Assembly (NCBI RefSeq): GCF_000445105.1
Contig: NZ_ATDP01000110.1
Span: forward strand, 62,001-126,000
Direction: 5' to 3'
Source of the DNA: Sphingobium lactosutens DS20
GTDB taxonomy: Bacteria; Pseudomonadota; Alphaproteobacteria; Sphingomonadales; Sphingomonadaceae
DNA: 64,000 nucleotides
A model generated the notes under the pieces. The model saw only the letters and a program-made list of their open reading frames with translations, did no database searches and had not been told where the DNA came from. Shown here piece by piece: positions 16,568 through 24,367 of this stretch (the first letter of the stretch is position 1; the number at the start of each line of letters is the position of its first letter). The translations under genes and the position numbers were made by a program.

Positions 16568-17503
16568 ATGATGTCCTTCGCCGCTTGGGGCAGGCTCTAC
16601 CGCTGGGGAAGGCTGTTGCTGGCACGCCCCTATCGAAAATGGGTCATCGCGGCCCTTGTTGCCACCCTGATCTACATGCTGTGGGGAGAGGTGACGCGGA
16701 CGCGGGGCGCTCAACGGGTGTCGTTCCGGCCGGCGCAGGAGGCATGTGGCAGCGCGGGACCGCTTTACTATTGCGTCTATCGCGATCGGCGGGGGACGAA
16801 TGGCGATGTCGTCTACCATATGCATGGTCGCAACCTCGACGAGCGCATCTGGAACGACGACACCTATATGACGGCCTTGATCCAGTCGGAATGGCAGCGG
16901 CGTCCCGAGCTGCCACCGACGGTCGTGACCATATCCTACGGCTCTACCTGGCTGCTGACGCCGAAAGGGCAGAAATCCGACAGCGGGTTGCTGGATGATC
17001 TGATGACCCGTCTGCCGGCAATCGAAACGAAGATCGGGCGTCCGCGTCGGCGTCTGTTGCTGGGTGAATCGATGGGCGGGCTCAACGTCCTGATCGCCGG
17101 CCTGTCCTACCCCACGCGCTTCGCCAAGATCGCGGCGCTATGCCCCGGTGTATATGCGACCTCGCCATTCGCGTCCTTGTCTACCATCCGCCAGACCATC
17201 CAGCGCACAGGCGCAAACCCCAAAGTCATCTTTGGCATATGGATGATGGCGCGAAAATATGCGGCGAACGACGCCGAATGGCAGCGGGTCTCCCCTCTCG
17301 CCCTAATCGAACGGACAGGCCCTGCCTATCCGGCGCTCTACCTGTCGAACGGACTCTATGACATTTATGGTAATTTCGAGGGCACGCAGCGGCTCGTCGA
17401 CAGGGCCCGCCAGCGCGGCGTCAGGACGCAGTGGCGTCCGCTCTATGGCGGGCATTGCGCTATGGACGCAGCGTCGGTGGCGGCATTTCTTTTGTCGAGA
17501 TGA
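16568..17503 (+). CDS. Membrane-anchored alpha/beta-hydrolase (esterase-D-like)
   Basis: A 311-residue protein with one N-terminal membrane segment (about 25-40) and an alpha/beta-hydrolase domain. The nucleophile elbow is GESMGG with Ser168; VVYHMHGR (81-88) supplies the oxyanion-hole region. The likely acid is Asp265 (GLYDIYG) and the base His296 (GGHCAMD). The fold resembles feruloyl/S-formylglutathione esterases, but the substrate is unknown. ATG 16568 lies 4 nt after the SEDS-like gene, so it is the third gene of the PadR cassette and may act on the same envelope substrate. Confidence 0.8.
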   Translation: MMSFAAWGRLYRWGRLLLARPYRKWVIAALVATLIYMLWGEVTRTRGAQRVSFRPAQEACGSAGPLYYCVYRDRRGTNGDVVYHMHGRNLDERIWNDDTYMTALIQSEWQRRPELPPTVVTISYGSTWLLTPKGQKSDSGLLDDLMTRLPAIETKIGRPRRRLLLGESMGGLNVLIAGLSYPTRFAKIAALCPGVYATSPFASLSTIRQTIQRTGANPKVIFGIWMMARKYAANDAEWQRVSPLALIERTGPAYPALYLSNGLYDIYGNFEGTQRLVDRARQRGVRTQWRPLYGGHCAMDAASVAAFLLSR

Positions 17504-18164
17504 TCGTCCAGATGGGCAAGCGCGGGTAAAAACCGGAGAGGCCGGGATTGTCGGGCTTCACGTAAGGTGCCTGCATCCTATTCCCCTTCCCTAATAGGAT
17601 TTTCTCTGGTCTATCCTTGTCGATGGACCAGCCCGCCGCCTCGCCCGCTTTTTCCCGCCCCGTGCTTCCGAACTTCCCTCCCCTTACAGCTGTCGCTTCG
17701 TGGTCGCCTCATGGTCGCTTGGGCGTCGCGTCGCTTCCGGTTTTTCCATGTTTTGCGTCGGCGGACCCCCGACGACACTGTGAACTTCGTAGGAGAAATT
17801 CCGTCGCCCCCTCTTACGCCGCGCATGCCCCTACCAGCCCCCGCGCCAGATTTGGCGTGACAATGCCGGCCGCTTTCGCTAAGGGCGCACCCGCAGGCCG
17901 TGGCAGCGATGCCGTCGGCCTTCCGTCCGAGACAGTCGGTGAAGGGAATATGCCCTTCTTAATGCCCGGCCTAGACGGGGAAAAGCTCTTTACCGGACGG
18001 GCGCTCGCCCGATTCGGGTCTGCCTGTTCCTTTTGGGGTTCCAGGCCGGTTGATCTCTCCCCTTCGGACTTTGTGCCCCGTGCGCCTACCCGGCGTGCGG
18101 GTTTTGAGCCGTCCTGGCGCGGGCCTTCACCGGCGCTGCGCGGGACATGAAGTGGAGTAATGGC
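17504..18164. other. Long non-coding stretch upstream of rplJ
   Basis: About 660 nt without a convincing gene. It should contain the rplJL promoter and leader. One visible stem has CTGGTC near 17606 pairing with GACCAG near 17629, and a GC-rich run of hairpins lies between 18060 and 18150 just before the L10 start. A regulatory L10-type leader is expected from known biology, but I could not match a consensus. Open frames on the plus strand here lack ribosome sites and family features. Confidence 0.5.
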
Positions 18165-18680
18165 ATGGATCGTAATCAGAAAGCTGAGGTCGTTTCCGCG
18201 CTGAACGCAGAGCTGGCAGAAGTTGGCGTGGTCGTCGTGACCCGCAACCTCGGCATGACCGTCGCCCAGTCGACCGTCCTGCGCCAGAAGATGCGCGACG
18301 CCGGTGCGTCCTACAAGGTTACGAAGAACCGCCTCGCCCGCATCGCCCTTGATGGCACCGACTATACCGCGCTGAGCGACATGCTCACCGGTCCGGTCGG
18401 CCTGGCCACCTCGGTCGATCCGGTCGCCGCCGCCAAGGTTGCGATCGATTTCGCCAAGACCAACGACAAGCTTGAGATCGTTGGCGGCGCGATGGGCGAA
18501 GTGCTGCTCGATGCAGAGGGCGTCAAGGCGCTCGCATCGATGCCGTCGCTGGATGAACTGCGTGCAAAGCTGGTCGGCCTCATCGTCGCGCCCGCTACCA
18601 AGCTCGCAACCGTCACCCAGGCGCCGGCCGCGCAGCTTGCGCGTGTCTTCAACGCCTATGCGGAGAAGGAAGCGGCCTGA
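18165..18680 (+). CDS. rplJ: 50S ribosomal protein L10
   Basis: Anchors the L7/L12 stalk on the large subunit and binds 23S rRNA. The 171 residues contain KAEVVSALNAELAEVGVVVV, VTKNRLARIAL and GPVGLATS, all L10 hallmarks, with a C-terminal helix (ATKLATVTQAPAAQLARVFN) that docks L7/L12 dimers. ATG 18165 with GGAG at 18154-18157 gives the right N-terminus (MDRNQKAEVV). rplL follows after 69 nt. Confidence 0.97.
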   Translation: MDRNQKAEVVSALNAELAEVGVVVVTRNLGMTVAQSTVLRQKMRDAGASYKVTKNRLARIALDGTDYTALSDMLTGPVGLATSVDPVAAAKVAIDFAKTNDKLEIVGGAMGEVLLDAEGVKALASMPSLDELRAKLVGLIVAPATKLATVTQAPAAQLARVFNAYAEKEAA

Positions 18681-18749
18681 GCCGTTCGCCCTCCGATTTT
18701 TTGACCCAAATCTGACGGGGCATATCGCCCCAAACAAGGAACTAAACAC

Positions 18750-19127
18750 ATGGCAGACATCAACGCTCTGGTCGATCAGCTTTCGGCCCTCACCGTCCTC
18801 GAAGCCGCCGAGCTGTCCAAGGCTCTGGAAGAAAAGTGGGGCGTTTCGGCCGCCGCCGCCGTCGCTGTCGCTGGCCCCGCCGGTGGCGCCCCGGCCGCTG
18901 CCGCTGAAGAAGTGAAGGACGAATTCGACGTCATCCTGACCGGCGACGGTGGCAAGAAGATCAACGTCATCAAGGAAGTCCGCGCCATCACGGGCCTGGG
19001 TCTGACCGAAGCCAAGGCGCTGGTCGAAGGCGCGCCCAAGGCTGTCAAGGAAGGCGTGAACAAGGAAGAAGCCGAAAAGCTCAAGAAGCAGCTGGAAGAA
19101 GCCGGCGCGACCGTCGAGCTGAAGTAA
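18750..19127 (+). CDS. rplL: 50S ribosomal protein L7/L12
   Basis: Stalk protein that recruits and stimulates translation GTPases. The 125 residues show the N-terminal dimerisation helices ([20 protein letters not shown]), an Ala/Gly-rich hinge (about 37-52), and the C-terminal factor-binding domain with [27 protein letters not shown] lies upstream of ATG 18750. Usually rpoB follows, but here an intrinsic terminator and xerC follow, so the stalk genes form a stand-alone operon. Confidence 0.98.
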   Translation: MADINALVDQLSALTVLEAAELSKALEEKWGVSAAAAVAVAGPAGGAPAAAAEEVKDEFDVILTGDGGKKINVIKEVRAITGLGLTEAKALVEGAPKAVKEGVNKEEAEKLKKQLEEAGATVELK

Positions 19128-19200
19128 TCGGCCAGGCGTTCGCGCGGGGGTATGCCTTCTCGCGAACGCGCCGATCCGGCCTATTGCGGCCGGGACAAAG

Positions 19201-19238
19201 AAAGGGCGGCGCCGTCAGGGCGCTGCCCTTTTCGCTTT
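19201..19238 (+). terminator. Intrinsic terminator of rplJL
   Basis: AAAGGGCGGCGCC-gtcag-GGCGCTGCCCTTT pairs as 13 bp with one G-U, and is followed by a short T-rich tail (TTCGCTTT). It lies 73 nt after the rplL stop. Confidence 0.8.
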
Positions 19239-19299
19239 CATGGGACGCGCGATTCGCGTGTTCCCTTCCTGCCCCGCCTCCCTTATCCTGGCGCGGCCC

Positions 19300-20196
19300 A
19301 TGTCCGCTTCCTCCGCCCTCATCGAACGCTGGCGCGCTCATCTCGCCCTCGACCGCCGCCGGTCGGTCCACACCGTCCGCGCCTATCAGGCCACCGCTGA
19401 AAGGCTGGTCGCCTTCCTGGAACAGCATCGCGGCGAGGCGGTGACGCAGGCCATGCTGGCGAGCCTGGAGCAGGCCGACCTGCGCGCCTTCCTCACCAGC
19501 CGGCGCCACGATGGCATCGGCAATCTCTCCGCCGCGCGCGAGCTTTCGGCGGTCCGGGGTTTCCTCGCCTTCACCGGCGGCGAGGATGCCAGGCCCCCCC
19601 GGCTCAAGGGACCAAGGGTCAAGCGCGGCCTGCCCCGCCCCGTCTCCCCCGACGAAGCCATGGCGCTGGCCGCCGACATCGCCGAAACCGCCCGCGAAAA
19701 CTGGATCGGCGCCCGCGACTGGGCAGTCCTCCTGCTGCTCTACGGCGCGGGCCTGCGCATCGGCGAGGCAATGGGGCTCACTGGCGCGGTCTGGCCGCTG
19801 GGCGACACGCTGCGCGTCACCGGCAAGCGCGGCAAGACCCGGCTCGTGCCCCTGCTGCCGCAACTGCGCGAAGCCATCGAAAGCTACGTCGCCGCCTGCC
19901 CCTATCCGCTGGAGCGCGACGCCCCGCTGTTTCGCGGCGCACGCGGCGGCCCGCTCTCCCCTGCGCTGATCCGTCGCGCCGTGCAGGGGGCACGCGGCCG
20001 CCTAGGCCTGTCAGAGCGCACTACGCCCCACGCCCTGCGCCACAGCTTCGCCACGCATCTGCTGGGTCGCGGCGCGGATTTGCGCAGCCTGCAGGAACTG
20101 CTGGGCCATGCCAGCCTGTCGTCCACGCAAATCTATACGCAGGTCGACGCCGCCCATCTGCTCGACATCTACCGCAACGCCCATCCCCGCGCCTGA
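19300..20196 (+). CDS. xerC: Tyrosine recombinase XerC
   Basis: Resolves chromosome dimers at dif together with XerD. The 298 residues have an N-terminal SAM-like core-binding domain (LIERWRAHLALDRRRSVHT) and a catalytic domain with Arg153 (GAGLRIGEA), Lys in GKRGKTRLVPL, His244 and Arg247 (HALRHSFATHLL), His270 (GHASLSS) and nucleophile Tyr279 (QIYTQV). All catalytic residues are intact. ATG 19300 gives a family-length protein; an in-frame ATG at 19240 would add 20 non-conserved residues. It ends 4 nt from the convergent dedA stop. It looks like a housekeeping Xer and not an island integrase. Confidence 0.93.
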   Translation: MSASSALIERWRAHLALDRRRSVHTVRAYQATAERLVAFLEQHRGEAVTQAMLASLEQADLRAFLTSRRHDGIGNLSAARELSAVRGFLAFTGGEDARPPRLKGPRVKRGLPRPVSPDEAMALAADIAETARENWIGARDWAVLLLLYGAGLRIGEAMGLTGAVWPLGDTLRVTGKRGKTRLVPLLPQLREAIESYVAACPYPLERDAPLFRGARGGPLSPALIRRAVQGARGRLGLSERTTPHALRHSFATHLLGRGADLRSLQELLGHASLSSTQIYTQVDAAHLLDIYRNAHPRA

Positions 20197-20200
20197 CCCT

Positions 20201-20800
20201 TCAGCCGCGCGGCCGCCAGGTCGCCAGACGCCAGAGATAGAAGATCACGGCACCGACCACGCACACGCTCGCCGCCGGACCCAGATAGCGGTCGATATCC
20301 TGGAAATGCCGCCCCAGCGCAAAGCCGGCATAGGCAAGGATGATGTTCCAGATCAGCGCCCCGCCAGCCGTCCACAGCAGGAAGCGGATATGACCCATGC
20401 GAAACAGACCGGCGGGCAGCGATATCATAGTTCGAAACGCCGGCAGGAAGCGGAACACGAAGACGACGATCTGTCCATATTTGCCGAACAGGCGATCCAG
20501 CGCCTCGACATCGCGCCACTCCAGCGTCGCCCAGCGGCCATAACGATCGACCAGCGGCTTCAATCGCTCGAACCCCAGCATATGCCCGACCAGATACCAG
20601 AAATAGTTGCCGATCGTGGTGCCCAGCGTCCCGGCCAGCAGCAGCCATTCCATCGCCATCCGCCCCTGCCCGACGCGAATGCCGCCAATCCCCATGATGA
20701 GTTCGGACGGGATGGGCGGAAAGACATTTTCCAGCACCATGAGGAAGCCGATGCCCCAATAGCCGCCCGCGTCGATCAGGCGCAGAACCCAGTCGGTCAT
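20201..20800 (-). CDS. DedA-family membrane protein
   Basis: A 199-residue polytopic protein of the DedA/SNARE-associated family, whose members are thought to translocate lipids and keep envelope homeostasis. Motifs: GFLMVLENVFPPIPSELIM (about 18-36), GTTIGNYFWYLVG (60-72), and FVFRFLPAFRTMISLPAG (113-130) with the conserved Arg pair. Four to five membrane helices are visible. It sits 62 nt downstream of gshB on the same strand and may be co-transcribed. Confidence 0.93.
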   Translation of the reverse strand: MTDWVLRLIDAGGYWGIGFLMVLENVFPPIPSELIMGIGGIRVGQGRMAMEWLLLAGTLGTTIGNYFWYLVGHMLGFERLKPLVDRYGRWATLEWRDVEALDRLFGKYGQIVVFVFRFLPAFRTMISLPAGLFRMGHIRFLLWTAGGALIWNIILAYAGFALGRHFQDIDRYLGPAASVCVVGAVIFYLWRLATWRPRG

Positions 20801-20862
20801 GTCAGCGGCTCATGGTCTGGAAAAGGGATCACCGCGGCTCAACGCGCCAAGCGCCAGTCCGT

Positions 20863-21837
20863 TCAGTCCGCCGCCCGCGCCGCCAGCCGCACGTCGATCG
20901 CGTCCCAGATCATCCCGCCGGTGTCCGTGCCGTCGAACGCCTCGATCGACACGATGCCGGTGGGCGAGGTGACGTTGATTTCCGTCAGCCATTCGCCCCC
21001 GATCACGTCTATGCCCACAAACAGTAGCCCGCGTGCCTTGAGCTCCGGTCCCAAGGCGGCGCAGATTTCCCTTTCCCTGTCAGTAAGTTCTGTCTTGGCC
21101 GCCGATCCGCCAACAGCCAGGTTCGACCTAATTTCGCCCTTGCCCGGTATGCGGTTGACCGCGCCCATCACCTCGCCATCGACCAGCACGATGCGCTTGT
21201 CCCCTTCCGCGACGCCGGGGATGAAGGCCTGCACCATGAAGGGTTCGACCCATTTCTCCTTGAACAATTCGACCAGCGAGGACAGGTTCGCCCCGTTCGC
21301 GCCGACATGGAACACGGCGACGCCGCCATTGCCGTAAAGCGGCTTGACCACGATCTCGCCATGTTCCGCCAGGAAGCTTTTGACCTCGGCCAGGTCGCGG
21401 GTGATCATCGTGGGCGGCATGAAGTGCGCATAATCGAGCACGAACAGCTTTTCGGGCGCATCGCGCACGCTTGCGGGATCATTGACCACCAGCGTTTCGG
21501 CCTGCACCCGCTCCAGCAAATGGGTGGCGGTGATGTAGCTAAGGTCAAAGGGCGGGTCCTGCCGCATCAGCACCACGTCGACATCGCGGCCCAGGTCCAG
21601 CATCTCCCAATCGCCCAGCACGAAATGATCGCCCTGCACTTTCTGCACCTGCACCGGCCGCGCCTTCGCCAGCACCCGGCCGTCGCGATAGGTGAGGTCG
21701 GGCGCGAGGTAATGATACAGCTTATGCCCGCGCGCCTGCCCAGCCAGCATGATGTGGAAGGTCGAATCGCCGGCGATGTTGATCCCGTCCATCGGGTCCA
21801 TCTGCACCGCGACGGTCAGGGGGTTGAATTGCGTCAT
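20863..21837 (-). CDS. gshB: Glutathione synthetase
   Basis: ATP-grasp ligase joining gamma-glutamylcysteine and glycine. The 324 residues begin with the GshB N-terminal domain (VAVQMDPMDGINIAGDSTF), then the ATP-grasp core with LYGNGGVAVFHVG and RIVLVDGEVMGAVNRIP. The metal-binding segment is GIDVIGGEWLTEINVTSPTG. ATG 21837 has GGAAGG 8 nt upstream; the alternative GTG three codons earlier (21846) does not have a properly spaced site. It lies in the conserved rsmI-yraN-gshB order. Confidence 0.96.
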   Translation of the reverse strand: MTQFNPLTVAVQMDPMDGINIAGDSTFHIMLAGQARGHKLYHYLAPDLTYRDGRVLAKARPVQVQKVQGDHFVLGDWEMLDLGRDVDVVLMRQDPPFDLSYITATHLLERVQAETLVVNDPASVRDAPEKLFVLDYAHFMPPTMITRDLAEVKSFLAEHGEIVVKPLYGNGGVAVFHVGANGANLSSLVELFKEKWVEPFMVQAFIPGVAEGDKRIVLVDGEVMGAVNRIPGKGEIRSNLAVGGSAAKTELTDREREICAALGPELKARGLLFVGIDVIGGEWLTEINVTSPTGIVSIEAFDGTDTGGMIWDAIDVRLAARAAD

Positions 21838-21882
21838 TCCAAACACCTTCCACTCACAAGGACAGGGCGCGGCAGGCCGCCG

Positions 21883-22236
21883 TCACCCCCCATGCCAGAC
21901 ATTGGCCAGATGGCGCGGCGGGCGGCCCGGCGCAAGGAGGATGACGTCTATTCGCATATCGTCCCCCGGCTTCGCCAGATCATGCCAGAGGATTTCGGCC
22001 GCCGCCGCAACCCGCGCCAGACGGCGTTCGTCGATCGCCAGGTCAAGCTCCGCTGCATTCGCCCGCGCCTTCACCTCGACAAAGGCGATCATCGCGCCGC
22101 GCCGCGCCACTATGTCGACTTCACCTGCGCGCGTGCGCATCCGGCGGCCGACAATCTGCCACCCCTTGAGCCGCAGCCACCAGGCGGCGATGCGCTCGCC
22201 CTGCCGTCCGCGCTGATCCGCCTGGGCGCGGCTCAT
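21883..22236 (-). CDS. yraN: YraN-family (UPF0102) nuclease-fold protein
   Basis: A 117-residue member of the UPF0102 family, a restriction-endonuclease-like fold implicated in DNA processing. GERIAAWWLRLKGWQIVGRR (about 13-32) is followed by the Asp/Glu-x-Lys catalytic signature, TRAGEVDIVARRGAMIAFVEVKAR (Asp at about 42; Glu and Lys in VEVK). It overlaps the upstream rsmI stop by 4 nt, an arrangement widely conserved in proteobacteria. Confidence 0.92.
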   Translation of the reverse strand: MSRAQADQRGRQGERIAAWWLRLKGWQIVGRRMRTRAGEVDIVARRGAMIAFVEVKARANAAELDLAIDERRLARVAAAAEILWHDLAKPGDDMRIDVILLAPGRPPRHLANVWHGG

Positions 22237-23075
22237 CCCTTTAGGTCCATCGCCCGGTCATAGAGAGTCCGGCGGTCAAGCCCCAGCTTCTTGGCGACCT
22301 CGCCAGCGGCTTTCGACACGGGCAGGCGCGTCATTGCCTCCAGCAGGGCAGCGTCGGCATCCTCCGCACTGGCCGGGGGCGCTTCGCCGGGCGGCCCGAC
22401 TATGACAACGATCTCACCCTTGGGCGGCGTATCGGCGTAGCGCTGCGACAGGGCAGTCAGCGTGCCCGTCGCCGTTTCCTCGAACGCCTTGCTGATCTCC
22501 CGGCTGACGGCGGCATCCCGATCGCCCAGATGCACGGCCATCGCCGACAGGCTGTCGGACAGGCGCGGCCCGCTTTCGTAGAAGACCAGCGTCGCGCGCA
22601 GCGCCGCCACTTCGCCCAGCACATCGCCCCGCGCCTTGGCCTTGGCCGGCAGGAAGCCCATGAAAAGGAAGCGGTCAGTCGGCAGCCCCGAGAGCGTGAG
22701 CGCCGCGATCACCGCGCTGGGGCCGGGCAGCGTCGTCACCTTGCGTCCCGCCGCGCGTGCGTCGCGCACAAGTTTGTAGCCAGGATCGGAAATGAGCGGC
22801 GTGCCCGCGTCCGACAGCAACGCCACCGATTCGCTCGCCATCCGCTCAACCAGCCGCTGGCGCACATGATCGGCGCTGTGGTCGTGATAGGGCAGCATCG
22901 TCCGGTCAGACCCGGCATGGCGCAGCAGGCGGGCGCTGACCCGCGTATCCTCGACCGCGACCACGTCGGCCCGCCGCAATATCTCGGCCGCGCGCGGGGT
23001 CAGGTCTCCAAGGTTGCCGATCGGCCCCGCGACGATGTAAAGCCCGGGCTCCAGCCCAGAAAATTCAGTTTCCAT
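22233..23075 (-). CDS. rsmI: 16S rRNA (cytidine-1402-2'-O)-methyltransferase RsmI
   Basis: SAM-dependent tetrapyrrole-methylase-fold enzyme that 2'-O-methylates C1402 in the ribosomal P site. The 280 residues contain GLYIVAGPIGNLGDLTPRA (12-30), VVAVEDTRVSARLL (38-51), LLSDAGTPLISDPGYKLV and LPGPSAVIAALTLSGLPTDRF, the RsmI signatures. Its start is only 11 nt from the start of the divergent lipoprotein gene at 23087, so the two promoters must lie within each other's coding region or one start is further in. Confidence 0.95.
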   Translation of the reverse strand: METEFSGLEPGLYIVAGPIGNLGDLTPRAAEILRRADVVAVEDTRVSARLLRHAGSDRTMLPYHDHSADHVRQRLVERMASESVALLSDAGTPLISDPGYKLVRDARAAGRKVTTLPGPSAVIAALTLSGLPTDRFLFMGFLPAKAKARGDVLGEVAALRATLVFYESGPRLSDSLSAMAVHLGDRDAAVSREISKAFEETATGTLTALSQRYADTPPKGEIVVIVGPPGEAPPASAEDADAALLEAMTRLPVSKAAGEVAKKLGLDRRTLYDRAMDLKG

Positions 23076-23086
23076 AAGGACGCCAG

Positions 23087-24292
23087 ATGACAGAGACGGA
23101 TGCCCCCCGGCAAGCGAACATCTTCGCTTCGATGAAGCGCGGTGCGCGCGTCGCCTTCATGGGCGCGGCCCTGTTCCTGGCCGCCTGTCAGTCGATCGTG
23201 CCCAAGGCACCGGCCCCCACCACGCCTACGACGCCCACGCGGCCGACCACCCCCGAAGTCGTCCAGGGCCTGCCCACCGACACAGCCCGCCACCGCGTCG
23301 CGCTACTGGTGCCGATGAGCGGCGCCAATGCCGGCGTAGGCCAGTCGATCGCGAACGCCACGACGCTGGCGCTGCTGGACACCAAGACCGACAAGGTGCG
23401 CATCACCACCTATGACACGGCGATGGGCGCAGCGGCCGCCGTGAACAAGGCGCTGGCCGATGGCAACCGGCTGATCCTGGGACCGTTGCTGGCGGAAGAT
23501 GCGCGGGTCGTGGGGCCGATCGCGGCGCGGGCGGATGTGCCGGTCATAAGCTTTTCCAACGACAGCAGCGTCGCGGGCAACGGCGTCTATATCATGGGCT
23601 ACAACCCCAACCAGTCGATCGAGCGGGTGGTCGATTTCGCGCGCGCCAAGGGGCTGAGCCAGTTCGGCGCGCTGGTGCCGCGCGGCACCTATGGCGAACG
23701 AGCGGGCAATGCGATGCTGCGCGCAGTCGAGCAGGCCGGCGGGACCGTCGTGTCGATGCAGACATTCGACCGATCGGCAGGATCGATCGCCGCGGCGGTC
23801 AAGGCATTGCAGGCGTCCTCCAGCTATGACGCCCTGCTGATCGCCGATTCCGGACGCGTCGCGTTGCAGATCGCGCCGATCCTGCGCAAAAATGGTGGCG
23901 GCAGCGCCCGGTTGCTGGGCACCGAATTGTGGAATGCGGAACCATCGCTTGCCAGCAATCCGGCGCTGCGCGGCGCTTGGTTCGCCAGCGTCTCGGATGG
24001 CCTTTATCGCCAGCTCGTCGCCAAATATCGCGCCCGGTACGGGTCGGCGCCATTTCGTCTGTCGTCGCTCGGCTATGACGCGGTGTTGCTGACGGTGCGT
24101 ATCGCGCAGCAGTGGAAAGCGGGCGCACCCTTCCCCGCCGCCCGCCTACGCGACGCGGGAGGATTTTCCGGTATCGACGGCGCCTTCCGCTTCACCCGCA
24201 CGGGCGTTGCCGAACGCGCTCTTGAAGTCTCGGAGGTCGGCGCGGGCAATTTCACCGTCATCGATCCCGCCCCGCGCGGCTTTGGCGAGTGA
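23087..24292 (+). CDS. LpoA-like penicillin-binding-protein activator lipoprotein
   Basis: A probable outer-membrane lipoprotein with a periplasmic-binding-protein fold (LppC/LpoA family), which in enterics activates PBP1a. Residues 19-34 are a hydrophobic signal ending in the lipobox LAAC. The folded part starts RHRVALLVPMSGANAGVGQS and includes VISFSNDSSVAGNGVYIMGY, as in type I binding proteins. ATG 23087 has AGGA upstream; ATG 23132 (MKRGARVAFMG) would give a more usual signal-peptide length and a wider gap to rsmI. It is often divergent from rsmI in proteobacteria, as here. Confidence 0.85.
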   Translation: MTETDAPRQANIFASMKRGARVAFMGAALFLAACQSIVPKAPAPTTPTTPTRPTTPEVVQGLPTDTARHRVALLVPMSGANAGVGQSIANATTLALLDTKTDKVRITTYDTAMGAAAAVNKALADGNRLILGPLLAEDARVVGPIAARADVPVISFSNDSSVAGNGVYIMGYNPNQSIERVVDFARAKGLSQFGALVPRGTYGERAGNAMLRAVEQAGGTVVSMQTFDRSAGSIAAAVKALQASSSYDALLIADSGRVALQIAPILRKNGGGSARLLGTELWNAEPSLASNPALRGAWFASVSDGLYRQLVAKYRARYGSAPFRLSSLGYDAVLLTVRIAQQWKAGAPFPAARLRDAGGFSGIDGAFRFTRTGVAERALEVSEVGAGNFTVIDPAPRGFGE

Positions 24293-24367
24293 GAAGCAGC
24301 TGGCGGCTTGCCCGCATCCGATCCGTTTGCCTGTCTGTGCAAGCCCTGACCGGAAAGAGCTGAACCC

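Noticed and set aside
17617-18150. 177-codon plus-strand frame upstream of rplJ
   Set aside because: No ribosome site, no domain, and it occupies the expected rplJ promoter/leader.
19300-20196. xerC as integrase of a genomic island
   Set aside because: No adjacent tRNA, excisionase or cargo; sequence and length are those of housekeeping XerC.
20108-21337. 409-codon plus-strand frame across dedA and gshB
   Set aside because: Overlaps the xerC end and two well-supported minus-strand genes; low-complexity translation.
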